Shown here: in pieces, positions 8,249 to 16,992 of the stretch
Numbering within the stretch: position 1 is the stretch's first letter
Layout: each line of letters starts with the position of its first letter
From: Palsa-1447 sp964414785
GTDB lineage: Bacteria; Verrucomicrobiota; Verrucomicrobiia; Opitutales; Opitutaceae
Assembly: GCA_964414785.1 (NCBI GenBank)
Contig: CAYPXZ010000040.1
Location: 1-34,413 of the forward strand
Length of the DNA: 34,413 bases
Direction: 5' to 3'
Notes under the pieces: model-generated
What the model was told of the DNA's origin: nothing
The model's input: the letters and a program-made list of their open reading frames with translations, nothing else
Databases searched by the model: none
Position numbers and translations under genes: made by a program

Positions 8249-9667
8249 TTAATTGGCGGCCGCCTCGTCGTTGAGCAGTTCCTCGACCGACTTCCGGAAG
8301 TAGCCCTCCCTGCCGGCCTTCTCCATTGCGACCGAGAACTCACGGACGAAGGGGTCGATGTTGTCGACCGACTGCCCCGACGGGTCCGCGCCCAGGTTGT
8401 CGGCGGCCGCCTTGAACTCGAAAAGCGAGATCCGGTTCAGGGGCCTCGAGGGCTGGTAGAAGACCTCGGTCGACGGCGAGCCGGCGGGGCCGGGGACGCA
8501 CATGACGTAGCCCGCGTCGGCGATCCGGTTGAGGCACTCGTTGACGACCTGGACGGGGAGCCTGACCGTCCCCGAGATCTCCGTCACCGAGATGGGCGGC
8601 TGGCAGGCGTGGAAGCGCCGGCAGACCGCCACCAGCACGGCCAGCGACAGGCGCTCGCGGTTCGACGCGCTCAGGCTTCCCCAGGCCATCCGGCTGTTGC
8701 GCACGTGGATGTTCTGGACGGCGTAGCTGATCTGCGCGCCGATCAGCACGAAGAGCCAAAAGACGTACAGGCCGAACATCAGCACCGGGATGATTCCAAG
8801 GGACCCAAACAGGCTGCGCGTCAGGAGCACGCGCTTGAGGTAAAGGAACGCCAGGAAGTTGTTGGTCGTCAGCATGAGGGCGACCGCAAGCGCCCCAGAT
8901 AGCGCGGCCCTCCAGTGCACCCGGGTGTGGGGGATCGTCCGGTAGCAGACGGTGAGGACGCCCACCAGGAACACGAAGGAGAACGACGGCAGGGACCAGC
9001 GAAGGCCCCGGGCGATCTCCGCCCCGAAGGGCAGCCTTTCCACGAAGACGTTGACGAAGGCCCCCGCGCCAAGGAGCGCCACGGCGGCGAAGAAGATCAC
9101 CCCGCCGAGCGTCATCACAGCCCAGTAGAGGACCAGGCGCATGAAAAGGGTGCGTCCGCGCCTCAGGCCCCAGATGTCATTGAAGGCATCCTCGATCGAC
9201 TTGAAGAGGAAGAGGACGATTGCGATCAGGAGCAGGGCGCCCACCGCGCCCGCCGTCTCCGAACGGGCCCCCGTGATGAACCGGTTGATCATCTCGACTA
9301 GCTGCGGGTTGACCGGGACCGTCCCGCCGTCGCCCAGGCTCTCGTACTGGCCGAGCTGGGGGGCGATGAACGTGATCACCCGGTTGAGCATGTCGACGGC
9401 AAGGTTCGGGTTGCGCCCGCCGAGGAGCGTCGAGGCGACCAGCATCGCGATGGCGATCAGGGGCCCGAGGCCCAGGAGCGTGCTAAAGCTCAGGTCCGCC
9501 GCCCGGCTTAGGGTCTTCGTGTCGAAGAAGGTGGCCAGGGTCGTGGAGACGACCCTCAGAAACGCGTAGAACCAGCCCAGGGGCGAGCGGTCCGCCATGT
9601 GGTCGGCCTGCCAGATGTCCTTATTCCAGAGGCGGGAGAGGCCCTTCCCGATGCCCGTCGGCGGCAT
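8249..9667 (-). CDS. YihY/BrkB family membrane protein with C-terminal helical extension
   Basis: A 472-residue inner-membrane protein. The first 310 residues hold the YihY/BrkB domain, with about six membrane spans and the family segments AADLSFSTLLGLGPLIAIAM and FKSIEDAFNDIWGLRRGRT, then SYAVQNI at the end of the last helix. The family was once called ribonuclease BN; that role is not accepted, and it is now treated as a transporter-like protein of unknown substrate. The last 150 residues are soluble. They contain a winged-helix-like stretch (LPVQVVNECLNRIADAGYVM) as in longer family members. The GYF-domain gene ends 9 bases upstream, suggesting one transcript. Confidence 0.9.
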   Translation of the reverse strand: MPPTGIGKGLSRLWNKDIWQADHMADRSPLGWFYAFLRVVSTTLATFFDTKTLSRAADLSFSTLLGLGPLIAIAMLVASTLLGGRNPNLAVDMLNRVITFIAPQLGQYESLGDGGTVPVNPQLVEMINRFITGARSETAGAVGALLLIAIVLFLFKSIEDAFNDIWGLRRGRTLFMRLVLYWAVMTLGGVIFFAAVALLGAGAFVNVFVERLPFGAEIARGLRWSLPSFSFVFLVGVLTVCYRTIPHTRVHWRAALSGALAVALMLTTNNFLAFLYLKRVLLTRSLFGSLGIIPVLMFGLYVFWLFVLIGAQISYAVQNIHVRNSRMAWGSLSASNRERLSLAVLVAVCRRFHACQPPISVTEISGTVRLPVQVVNECLNRIADAGYVMCVPGPAGSPSTEVFYQPSRPLNRISLFEFKAAADNLGADPSGQSVDNIDPFVREFSVAMEKAGREGYFRKSVEELLNDEAAAN

Positions 9668-9676
9668 TGGGGAAGG

Positions 9677-10426
9677 TCAGGTCGACAGCAGGAAATACGC
9701 GGTTCCCGCCGAGCCGAGGACACCGACGGAGGAGACGACCAGGATCGGCAGCATGTCCACCCAGACGGTGGTGAAGTACAGGCCTACCGCCGCGCCCGCC
9801 TCAGCGAGGAGCGGGGTGGGGCTTCCCTGGGCGAAGAACACGAAGCCGAACAGCCCGAGTCCCAGGGCCGCCCGGAAACGGACAAAGGGGTAGAAGGAGA
9901 CGACACCGAGGCCGAGCATGACCGCGATGAACAGGTCGAGCGCGCCGAGGAACAGGAGCGGCTGGCCGATAATCTTGTTGATGTCCACGGCGGCGATCGC
10001 GTCCGCGCCGGGCAGGACCTCCCCCGCGGCGGCGAGCACGAGGCAGGCGACCGCGGACCACATCCCAATCCGAGCCGCATGGGCCTGCATGATCGCCGGG
10101 TCCACCTTGTCCTTGGTTTCCGCCGTCCGGCCCTCGGCGCCGGCGAGCATGTCCTCAACCGTGATGGGCGCCAGCGAGTCCTGCTGCTTCGTCTGGGGGG
10201 TGACCTCGCGGACCTTCATCCGCAGCTTCCGCTTCTCGGGGAAGAGCGAGGCCTTGAGCTCGTCGTTTTCCCCGATGAGGGCCCAGTCCTCGACGGCCGG
10301 GTCGTACCAGAGCGTATCCCCGGTGAGCTGGCCCGTCTCGGCCAGCGAGATGAGCTGCTCCATGTTGAAGGGGCCCCTCGCCTCGTTCTCCGAGGCCTCG
10401 CGAATGTAGAATTCCTGCGTGGCCAT
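9677..10426 (-). CDS. GYF-2 (DUF4339) domain membrane protein
   Basis: A 249-residue protein. Residues 5-65 match the GYF-2/DUF4339 domain: FYIREASENEARGPFNMEQL, then the GQLTGDTLWYDPAVEDW pattern. In such proteins this domain is thought to mediate protein-protein contacts at the membrane. The rest has four hydrophobic segments (about 120-138, 150-175, 180-200 and 220-247), giving a polytopic membrane anchor. No enzymatic motif is visible. It lies between argS and the YihY-like gene, all on the minus strand, and is probably co-transcribed with the latter. Its specific role is unknown. Confidence 0.8.
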   Translation of the reverse strand: MATQEFYIREASENEARGPFNMEQLISLAETGQLTGDTLWYDPAVEDWALIGENDELKASLFPEKRKLRMKVREVTPQTKQQDSLAPITVEDMLAGAEGRTAETKDKVDPAIMQAHAARIGMWSAVACLVLAAAGEVLPGADAIAAVDINKIIGQPLLFLGALDLFIAVMLGLGVVSFYPFVRFRAALGLGLFGFVFFAQGSPTPLLAEAGAAVGLYFTTVWVDMLPILVVSSVGVLGSAGTAYFLLST

Positions 10427-10475
10427 GTGGGGGTAAGGGTGGTCGGGCGAGGCTGGGGCGGCAAGCGCGTTTTGC

Positions 10476-12233
10476 TCACATCCGCTCCAGGGTGCGGAGA
10501 CCGAGGAGCTGCAGGCCCGTCTCGAGGATGAGAAGCGTCCGGGCGCAGAGAAGAAGCCGCCGGGCGCGGACCGGGGGCTCGTCGACGATCACCTTGTCCG
10601 CGTTGTAGAAGGTGCTGAACTCCCCGGCCAGCTCGTAGAGGTACAGGCACAGGAAGTGGGGGCAGAGCGTCTCGTTTGCCAGGCGCAGCGCGTCGGCGAA
10701 CTTGACCAGCTTGCGGGCCAGGGCGACCTCGCCCGGGGTCTGGAAGCCGTCGGCCCCGGCCTCCGCCGCCGGGTCGCCGCACGCGAGGCCATGGCGCCGG
10801 AATATGGAGCGGATCCTGGCCAGGGCGTAGAGGAGGTACGCCGCCGTGTTGCCCTCCAGCGAGATCATCTTGTCCCAGGAGAAGACATAGTCGCTCGCCC
10901 TGTTCTGCGAGAGGTCGGCGTACTGCACGGAGCCGACTCCGACGATTTCCGCGATCCTTCGCCGCTCGTCCTCGGGGAAGTCCGGGCTCTTCTCGGAAAC
11001 GAGCGCGTAGGCCCGCTCGGCGGCCTCGTCCAGGAGCTCGCGCAGCTTGATGTTGTCGCCGGTGCGGGTCTTCAGCGGCTTGCCGCCCTCACCGAGGACC
11101 GTGCCGAAGTCAACGTGGACGAGCCTCGGCACGCGCCGGCCCTTCCTCTCATACCACTTGCGGGTCGTCAGGAAGAGCTGCTCGAAGTGGTCGCCCTGGC
11201 GCTTGTCGACGACGTACAGCACGCAGTCGGCGTGGAAGTGCTCCGTGCGGTAGAGGATCGTCGCCAGGTCGGTCGAGGCGTAGTTGGACGCGCCGTCGGA
11301 CTTGCGCACGATCATCGGCTGGGTCTTGAACCTGGGGTGCTCGGGATGGAAGACCACCTGGGCCCCCTCGCTTTGCGTGGAGATCCCGGCCCGCGCGAGC
11401 TCGTCGTAGACGCGGCCAACCTTGTCGTTGTAGAAGCTCTCGCCGAGCGTCTCGTCAAAGCGGATCCCCAGCCGGTCGTAGATGGCCTGGAAGGCGGACA
11501 GGCTCGCCTTGTTGATCCTGTCCCAGATGGCCAGGTTCTCGGGGTCGCCGGCCTGGAGCTTCACGAGCTCGGCCCGGGCCTCGTCCATGACCCCCGGGTC
11601 GGCCTCGGCGGCCGAGTTCCCGACCTTGTAGAGGCGCTCGAACTCGGCGATCGGGTCCGCGGCCTGTGCGGCGGGGTCGACGTGGCGCTTGTACGCCCAG
11701 ATCAGCTTGCCGTACTGGGTCCCCCAGTCGCCGAGGTGGTTGTCGCGGACGACGTGGGCCCCTGTGAAGGCGAGGAGCCGGCAGATGGCCTCGCCGATCA
11801 CGGCCGATCGAAGGTGCCCGACGTGCATCTGCTTCGCCGCGTTGGGGGCGCTGTAGTCGACCACCCAGTTCTCTCCCCGATGGGCCGCGGAGGCCCCGGC
11901 CGCCAGGTCCGGGCCGCTGCGGTGGGTGCCCAGCCAGGAGAGGAGCATGGCCGGCTTAGCCGAGAAGTTGATGAATCCGGGTCCGGCCACCGAGACCTCA
12001 AAGGCGGCGCGGATGGCCTCCGGAAGCTGGGCGACAACGGATTCCGCGATGGGGCGGGGCGGCTTGCCGGCGCGTTTTGCCGCCGCCAGCACCCCGTTGG
12101 CCTGGAAATCGCCGTGCCTGGGGTCGGAGGTCCGCACCCCGGGCTCGAAGGAGCCTTCCTCGAGGCCGGCCACGGCCGCCGCGGCCGCCAGGGCCCGTTC
12201 CAGCTCGCCGATCAAGTCGAACGCAAGGTGCAT
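10476..12233 (-). CDS. argS: arginyl-tRNA synthetase
   Basis: ArgRS charges tRNA-Arg and is a class I synthetase. The 585-residue protein begins with the Add1 tRNA-binding domain, including the GPGFINF segment (85-91). It continues with SAPNAAKQMHVGHLRS (128-143), which contains the HIGH-type motif H137-V-G-H140. The Rossmann core has DNHLGDWGTQYGKL and YVVDKRQGDHFEQLF. A C-terminal DALR anticodon-binding domain ends LQLLGLRTLERM. A canonical KMSKS is not apparent, which is common in ArgRS. It diverges from the thymidine phosphorylase gene across about 138 bases. Confidence 0.97.
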   Translation of the reverse strand: MHLAFDLIGELERALAAAAAVAGLEEGSFEPGVRTSDPRHGDFQANGVLAAAKRAGKPPRPIAESVVAQLPEAIRAAFEVSVAGPGFINFSAKPAMLLSWLGTHRSGPDLAAGASAAHRGENWVVDYSAPNAAKQMHVGHLRSAVIGEAICRLLAFTGAHVVRDNHLGDWGTQYGKLIWAYKRHVDPAAQAADPIAEFERLYKVGNSAAEADPGVMDEARAELVKLQAGDPENLAIWDRINKASLSAFQAIYDRLGIRFDETLGESFYNDKVGRVYDELARAGISTQSEGAQVVFHPEHPRFKTQPMIVRKSDGASNYASTDLATILYRTEHFHADCVLYVVDKRQGDHFEQLFLTTRKWYERKGRRVPRLVHVDFGTVLGEGGKPLKTRTGDNIKLRELLDEAAERAYALVSEKSPDFPEDERRRIAEIVGVGSVQYADLSQNRASDYVFSWDKMISLEGNTAAYLLYALARIRSIFRRHGLACGDPAAEAGADGFQTPGEVALARKLVKFADALRLANETLCPHFLCLYLYELAGEFSTFYNADKVIVDEPPVRARRLLLCARTLLILETGLQLLGLRTLERM

Positions 12234-12371
12234 CCGCGCACTTCACCACCCCGCTGGCAGCGTGCGCAAGCGTGGAGTCGATGAGCCGTTTTGGCTCGAC
12301 ATTTCCTAGGGAGCGTGTTGGCTCGTACGCTTTCCCCGTCCCGGGGCTACTTTACATCCGCCATCAACTCC

Positions 12372-13718
12372 ATGACGAGCAAACGCACCATACCCGCACG
12401 GCGCTTCATCAAACCATCGTTTAACTTCTTGATTGAGAAGAAGAGAGACGGCGGAGAGTTCACGCAGGAGGAGATTCGATACATCATCGACAGCACGCTC
12501 GACGGGGAAATGCCGCTCCACCAGCTGGCGGCGCTTGCGATGGCCATCTACTTCTCGGGCATGTCGGCGCAGGAGACGGCCGACCTGACGGAGGAGATGA
12601 TGCTATCCGGCGAGGTGATAGACCTTTCCCACATCGCGAAGCCGAAGATCGACAAGTACTCGACGGGAGGGGTGGGCGACAAGACCTCGCTCGTGCTCGT
12701 GCCCCTCGCCATGGCGTCGGGCGTCGTGGTCCCCATGATGTGCGGGGTCGAGCACGACTACGTCATCAACACGCTGGAGAAGCTCGCGGCGATTCCCGGC
12801 TTCAAGGGGCACCAGACCAACGAGCAGTTCGCCCAGCAGCTCGCCAAGATAGGCGGGGCGATCATCGCCCAGAACGAGGACCTCGCCCCGGCCGACGCCA
12901 AGCTCTACGAGCTGCGCAAGGACACCGGCACGATCCCGAGTCTTCCCCTCATTACCGGCAGCGTGCTCTCCAAGAAGCTCGCCGAGGGTGCCGAGGGTCT
13001 CGTCATCGACGTCAAGTGGGGTAACGGATCGTTCATCAAGGACTTGGAGCAGGCAAAGCAGCTGGCCCGCTCGATGACGCGTGTCGGCCGCTCGATGAAG
13101 CGCCGCTGCGTCGCGCTCGTGACGGACATGAACCAGCCGCTCGGCGACTCGGTCGGGACCGCGCTCGAGGTCAAGGAGGCGATCCAGCTCCTGCGGGGCG
13201 AGGGCCCCGAGGACGTGAAGGAGCTCGTCCTCAAGCTCGGCATGGAAATCGTCCGGCTTGCCGGGGTCGCGGGCTCGACGCTCTCGGCCAAGCAGACGGT
13301 CCAGCGGCACCTGACCGACGGATCCGCCCTCGAGAAATTCAAGGAGCTCGTCAGGGCCCAGGGCGGAGACACCTCCTACATCGACCACCCCGAGAAGTTC
13401 CCGCAGGCCCGCCACATCCGCAAGCTCCCGGCCCCCAAGCGCGGCTACGTGCACACGATCAACGCGGCGATGATCGCCCGCGGCGTGCACCTGCTCGGCG
13501 CCGGCAAGGAGAACCCCCACGACAAGATCGACCACTCCGTGGGCGTCTCCGAGATCAAGAAGGTCGGCACCCAGGTCAAGCAGGGCGAGCCGCTCATGAT
13601 GATCCATTACAACGACGAGGCGAAGCTCGAGCAGGCGCTCGAGTACTTCAAGAACGCGTACCGACTCGCCCCGAAGCGTCCGACGCCGCCCCCGGCCATC
13701 GTCGAGCGCGTCGCCTGA
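12372..13718 (+). CDS. thymidine/pyrimidine-nucleoside phosphorylase family, divergent signature
   Basis: A 448-residue member of the family that splits pyrimidine nucleosides with phosphate. The ATG at 12372 is preferred over a TTG at 12291 because it places the FLIEKKRDGGEF start as in relatives. Conserved elements include STGGVGDKTS (97-106), R182 in YELRKDTG, S197/K201 in TGSVLSKK, and DVKWGNGSF (213-221). The signature loop usually read as SGRGLGHTGGTLDKLE is here CGVEHDYVINTLEKLA (124-139). The residue matching E. coli His85 is Tyr96 and that matching Ser113 is Cys124 (alignment by eye). Substrate or mechanism may therefore differ from classical enzymes. The rRNA methyltransferase gene follows 23 bases downstream. 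Confidence 0.87.
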   Translation: MTSKRTIPARRFIKPSFNFLIEKKRDGGEFTQEEIRYIIDSTLDGEMPLHQLAALAMAIYFSGMSAQETADLTEEMMLSGEVIDLSHIAKPKIDKYSTGGVGDKTSLVLVPLAMASGVVVPMMCGVEHDYVINTLEKLAAIPGFKGHQTNEQFAQQLAKIGGAIIAQNEDLAPADAKLYELRKDTGTIPSLPLITGSVLSKKLAEGAEGLVIDVKWGNGSFIKDLEQAKQLARSMTRVGRSMKRRCVALVTDMNQPLGDSVGTALEVKEAIQLLRGEGPEDVKELVLKLGMEIVRLAGVAGSTLSAKQTVQRHLTDGSALEKFKELVRAQGGDTSYIDHPEKFPQARHIRKLPAPKRGYVHTINAAMIARGVHLLGAGKENPHDKIDHSVGVSEIKKVGTQVKQGEPLMMIHYNDEAKLEQALEYFKNAYRLAPKRPTPPPAIVERVA

Positions 13719-13741
13719 GCGCGGGCGAGGGCCTGTCCGCC

Positions 13742-14935
13742 GTGGTCGACCGTTCGTCCTGGTCGCGGCCTTGGGCCCAGCTCAAGTACGTCACCTTCCA
13801 GCCGGCGATATTCCCGCGCCTGTTGGGCGAGGTCTCGGACGGCGCTCGCCCGGGAGACTGGGTGTCGGTCTACGACAAGAACGGCGAACCGGTGGGAGCC
13901 GGGCTCTACAATCCTCGGGCCAAGATCCCCCTCCGGGTGGTGGCCCACGGCGCCCAGCCGATAGGGGAGGACTACTTCGAGGGCGCCATCCGCCGCGCCG
14001 TCGCCCTTAGGCGCGAGCTCTTCAAGCTCGACGCGGGTACGGACGCCTACCGCCTGGTCAACTCCGACGGGGACGGGCTGAGCGGCCTGACGATAGACCG
14101 CTATGGCGACGTGCTCCTTTGCGAGGTGGTGAGCCTCGGCATGGCCCAGAGGCTGCCGAAGTGGCTCCCGCTGCTGCATGAGCTGGCGGGGACCAAGTTC
14201 GCCCGCGTCCACGTGGACCACGACCTCGGGAGCCTCGAGGGCATCAAGCCCTCCCTCTTCAACGAGACGAACGCCGCGGCGCCGCGCACGGTCAAGATCC
14301 GGGAGAACGGGGTGCGCTTCGAGGTCGACTTCGCGGAGGGCCACAAGACCGGGTTCTTCTGCGACCAGCGCGAGAACCGCAAGCGGCTCGCCCAGTTCTC
14401 GGCGGGCGCCCGCGTGCTGGACCTGTGCTGCTACACGGGGGGGTTCTCGCTCTACGCCAAGGTCCTCGGCGGGGCGGGCGAGGTGACGAGTGTGGACCTG
14501 GACGAGGTGTCCATCGCCCAGGCCAGGCGCAACGCGAACCTGAACCAGGTGCGCCTTAGCTTCGTGCATGCCGACGCCTTCGCCTACGCCCGGCAGATGT
14601 TCCAGAACAAGGAGTCCTGGGACCTCGTGGTCCTCGACCCCCCGAAGTTCATCTTCACTCGCGACGCCCACGGCAACTGGGAGGGCCGCCAGAAGTACGA
14701 GGACCTGAACCAGCTCTCGATAGGGCTCGTCAAGCCGGGCGGCATCTTTGTCACGTGCTCATGCTCCGGCCTCCTTAGCCTGGAGGATTTCGAGCAGCAC
14801 GTGATCAAGGCCGCGCACAGGCTCAACCGCAGGCTCCAGTTCTTCGACCGCACCGGTCCCGGGCCCGATCATCCGGTGTTCTCGAACTGCCTCGAGAGCC
14901 GGTACCTGAAGGTGCTCTGGGCGAGGGTCGTCTGA
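13742..14935 (+). CDS. class I SAM-dependent rRNA methyltransferase (RlmI-like)
   Basis: A 397-residue protein with the architecture of RlmI, which makes m5C in 23S rRNA. An N-terminal PUA-like RNA-binding domain (about 1-75, with VSVYDKNGEPVGAGLYNP) is followed by an EEHUD-like region and a Rossmann methyltransferase domain. SAM-binding motifs are LDLCCYTGGFSLYA and VTSVDLDE. The catalytic region has HKTGFFCDQRENR, VVLDPPKF and VTCSCSG, whose Cys residues fit a m5C-type mechanism. Translation starts at GTG. The exact target base is an inference from the family. Its TGA stop lies in the loop of a 7-bp inverted repeat at 14917-14942. Confidence 0.9.
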   Translation: MVDRSSWSRPWAQLKYVTFQPAIFPRLLGEVSDGARPGDWVSVYDKNGEPVGAGLYNPRAKIPLRVVAHGAQPIGEDYFEGAIRRAVALRRELFKLDAGTDAYRLVNSDGDGLSGLTIDRYGDVLLCEVVSLGMAQRLPKWLPLLHELAGTKFARVHVDHDLGSLEGIKPSLFNETNAAAPRTVKIRENGVRFEVDFAEGHKTGFFCDQRENRKRLAQFSAGARVLDLCCYTGGFSLYAKVLGGAGEVTSVDLDEVSIAQARRNANLNQVRLSFVHADAFAYARQMFQNKESWDLVVLDPPKFIFTRDAHGNWEGRQKYEDLNQLSIGLVKPGGIFVTCSCSGLLSLEDFEQHVIKAAHRLNRRLQFFDRTGPGPDHPVFSNCLESRYLKVLWARVV

Positions 14936-14942
14936 CGCCCAG
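14917..14942 (+). terminator. hairpin enclosing the methyltransferase stop codon
   Basis: CTGGGCG (14917-14923) pairs with CGCCCAG (14936-14942), a 7-bp stem around a 12-base loop that contains the TGA stop (14933-14935). No T-tract follows. A second hairpin facing the convergent efp gene begins five bases later. Confidence 0.4.
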
Positions 14943-14946
14943 GCCG

Positions 14947-14965
14947 GGCCGCCCTAGGCGCGGCC
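14947..14965 (-). terminator. hairpin enclosing the efp stop codon
   Basis: GGCCG (14947-14951) pairs with CGGCC (14961-14965), and an inner CC/GG pair leaves the loop CTA, which on the minus strand is the TAG stop of efp (14954-14956). A two-base bulge interrupts the stem. No T-tract is present. It is paired back-to-back with the hairpin at 14917-14942. Confidence 0.4.
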
Positions 14966-15511
14966 GAGGTAGGTACCGTCGGCCGTACTGACACGGACGA
15001 GCTCGCCTTCCTTGACGAAGAGCGGGACCTGGATCGTAAGGCCCGTCTCAAGCTTAGCGGGTTTCTGCACGTTGCTCGTCGTGTCCCCTCGGATTCCCTC
15101 CGCGGACTCGATCACCTTGAGATTGACGGCGGACGGGAGCTCGACGGTGAGCGGCTTGTCGTCGACGAAGAGGACATCCACCTTGCCGCCGGCGGTGAGG
15201 TAGTTCTTCACGTCGCCGAGCGTCTCGGCGGTCATCTCGATCTGGTCGAAGGTCGTCGGGTCGATGAAGGCGAAGGAATCGCGGTCCGCGTAGCTGAATT
15301 CCAGCGTGCGACGGTCGGTGGGGAGCACCTCGATCGTGTCGGTCGATGCAAAGCGCTGGTCCAGGGCCTTGCCGTAGCGAAGGTTACGCATCTTCACCTG
15401 GACGAACGCCCTCAGGTTCCCGGGCGTGCGGTGCTGGGTTTCCATGACGAGGTGCGGCTCGCCATTGTGTTTGATTACCTGGCCTTTACGGATGTCGTTT
15501 GCTGCGGGCAT
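14954..15511 (-). CDS. efp: elongation factor P (Asn at the modified loop position)
   Basis: EF-P binds ribosomes stalled at consecutive prolines and speeds peptide-bond formation. The 185-residue protein has all three OB-like domains: N-terminal NDIRKGQVIKHNGEPHLV, the VKMRNLRYGKAL strand region, and the C-terminal TGLTIQVPLFVKEGELVRV signature. The domain I loop reads RTPGNLRAF. Aligning PGKGQAF of E. coli, the residue usually modified (Lys34) is Asn32 here, and an Arg falls two positions later. It therefore cannot receive beta-lysine on Lys or rhamnose on Arg at that site. It may act unmodified or use another residue. The gene diverges from lpxC-fabZ. Confidence 0.96.
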   Translation of the reverse strand: MPAANDIRKGQVIKHNGEPHLVMETQHRTPGNLRAFVQVKMRNLRYGKALDQRFASTDTIEVLPTDRRTLEFSYADRDSFAFIDPTTFDQIEMTAETLGDVKNYLTAGGKVDVLFVDDKPLTVELPSAVNLKVIESAEGIRGDTTSNVQKPAKLETGLTIQVPLFVKEGELVRVSTADGTYLGRA

Positions 15512-15548
15512 GGCGTCGGTGCGTGTCGGAAGGGTCTATTTGTTTGCT

Positions 15549-15579
15549 GGAAGGTTCACTCCTAAGGAACCAGCCTTCC
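15549..15579. other. inverted repeat in the efp / lpxC-fabZ intergenic region
   Basis: GGAAGGTTC (15549-15557) can pair with GAACC (15567-15571) plus TTCC (15576-15579), with a four-base bulge. The repeat lies about 40 bases upstream of efp and 80 upstream of lpxC-fabZ, so it could be part of either 5' leader. The rest of the 146-base gap shows no clear promoter. Confidence 0.3.
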
Positions 15580-15657
15580 CTGTCAAGGCCGACCCCGCCG
15601 ACTCTCCGCGCTTGCGCTGTCAGGCACGCCTTGCCGAAACTCACTTCTCTAACACAC

Positions 15658-16992
15658 ATGAAACAACGCACCTTGTCGCGCTCCGTGACTATAAAGGGAA
15701 GCGCGCTGCACACCGGTGAAGCGGTCACGCTCACCCTCAAGCCGGCGCCCGTTAATCACGGGGTTGTTTTCAAGAGGGTCGACCTGAGCGGCTCGCCCGA
15801 GATCCAGCCCCGCGCGGACCACATCACCGACCTGGTGCGCGCCACGACGATCCAGTCCGGGCACGTGAAGATCCACACGGTCGAGCACGTCCTGAGCGCG
15901 CTGAGCGGGTGCGGGATCGACAATGTCCTTGTCGAGATGAACGCCTCCGAGGCCCCCATCATGGATGGGTCCGCCCGGCCCTTCGTGAACCTGATCATCG
16001 AGGGCGAGCCGGTCGAACAGGACAAGGACCGGGAATACTACGTGCTCGACGCACCCGTCTCGGTCTCGAGGGGCAACTCCTCGATCATCGCGATCCCCCA
16101 CGACGGGCTGAAGATCTCCTGCACCTCGGCGGACGACCGGGGCATCCACACCCAGCACCTCTCGCTCACGGTTGACCCTGAGACCTACGTCTCGCAGATC
16201 GCCCCGGCCCGGACCTTCACGTTTTTTGAGGACATCGAGGAGCTCCTGAAGTTGGGGAAGATCCGCGGGGGCTCGCTCGACTGCGCCGTCGTCATCAAGG
16301 GCGACAAGGTGATGTCCAAGGAGCCGCTCAGGTTCAAGGACGAGTTCGTGCGCCACAAGATCCTCGACATCGTGGGCGACATCTCGCTGCTCGGAATGCC
16401 GCTGAAGGCCCACATCGTCGCGACGCGACCCGGGCACGCGGTCAACGCCGAGTTGACGAAGGCGCTCTTCGAGCGCCTCCAGGAGCGCAAGAAGGGCGGA
16501 TCGAAGAGGAAGGGGGCGCTGCGGCCGACGCCCGAGGCCGACGTGAAGAGCCTGGATATCAGGAGCATCCTCGACATCCTGCCCCACCGCTATCCGTTCG
16601 TCATGATCGACCGCGTCGTCGAGATCAAGGGTTCCGACGAGCTGGTCGCGATCAAGAACGTCACCTTCAACGAGCCGTACTTCAACGGGCATTTCCCGGG
16701 CAACCCGGTGATGCCCGGTGTCCTCCAGCTCGAGGCGATGGCCCAGGCGGCCGGGGTCCTCATCGTGCGCTGGAACAACTGGGTGCCAAAGCCCGCTTTC
16801 TTCATGAGCGCCGACAAGGTCAAGTTCCGCAAGCCCGTGCGCCCGGGCGACCAGCTCCAGATCCACGCGAAGCTCACCAAGGTGCGAAGCGGCAAGATCG
16901 CCGTCGCCGAGGTGAGCTGCTCCGTGGACGGTCAGGTGGTCTCGAGCGCGGACCTAATGATCACGATCCTCGACGAGGCCGACGTCGAGTGA
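15658..16992 (+). CDS. lpxC/fabZ: LpxC-FabZ fusion: UDP-3-O-acyl-GlcNAc deacetylase / 3-hydroxyacyl-ACP dehydratase
   Basis: A 444-residue fusion. Residues 1-270 are LpxC, the zinc amidase committing UDP-GlcNAc to lipid A: E76-H77 in HTVEH, the NASEAPIMDGS segment, and zinc ligands H233, D237 (HKILD) and H260 (PGH). A basic linker (about 274-290) follows. Residues 300-440 are FabZ, which dehydrates 3-hydroxyacyl-ACP: LPHRYPFVMIDRV, catalytic H345 in HFPGNP and E359 in LEAMAQ. The ATG at 15658 begins MKQRTLSRSV as in other LpxC proteins. The same fusion is known in Bacteroidetes and some Verrucomicrobia. It couples the two enzymes competing for 3-hydroxyacyl-ACP. Unlike many genomes, lpxA does not follow. 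Confidence 0.97.
   Translation: MKQRTLSRSVTIKGSALHTGEAVTLTLKPAPVNHGVVFKRVDLSGSPEIQPRADHITDLVRATTIQSGHVKIHTVEHVLSALSGCGIDNVLVEMNASEAPIMDGSARPFVNLIIEGEPVEQDKDREYYVLDAPVSVSRGNSSIIAIPHDGLKISCTSADDRGIHTQHLSLTVDPETYVSQIAPARTFTFFEDIEELLKLGKIRGGSLDCAVVIKGDKVMSKEPLRFKDEFVRHKILDIVGDISLLGMPLKAHIVATRPGHAVNAELTKALFERLQERKKGGSKRKGALRPTPEADVKSLDIRSILDILPHRYPFVMIDRVVEIKGSDELVAIKNVTFNEPYFNGHFPGNPVMPGVLQLEAMAQAAGVLIVRWNNWVPKPAFFMSADKVKFRKPVRPGDQLQIHAKLTKVRSGKIAVAEVSCSVDGQVVSSADLMITILDEADVE

Noticed and set aside
10476..12233. Missing KMSKS in argS as a defect
   Set aside because: Loss of a canonical KMSKS is common in functional arginyl-tRNA synthetases.
10656..12284. 542-codon open frame antisense to argS
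   Set aside because: argS is unmistakable on the other strand; this frame shows no family signal.
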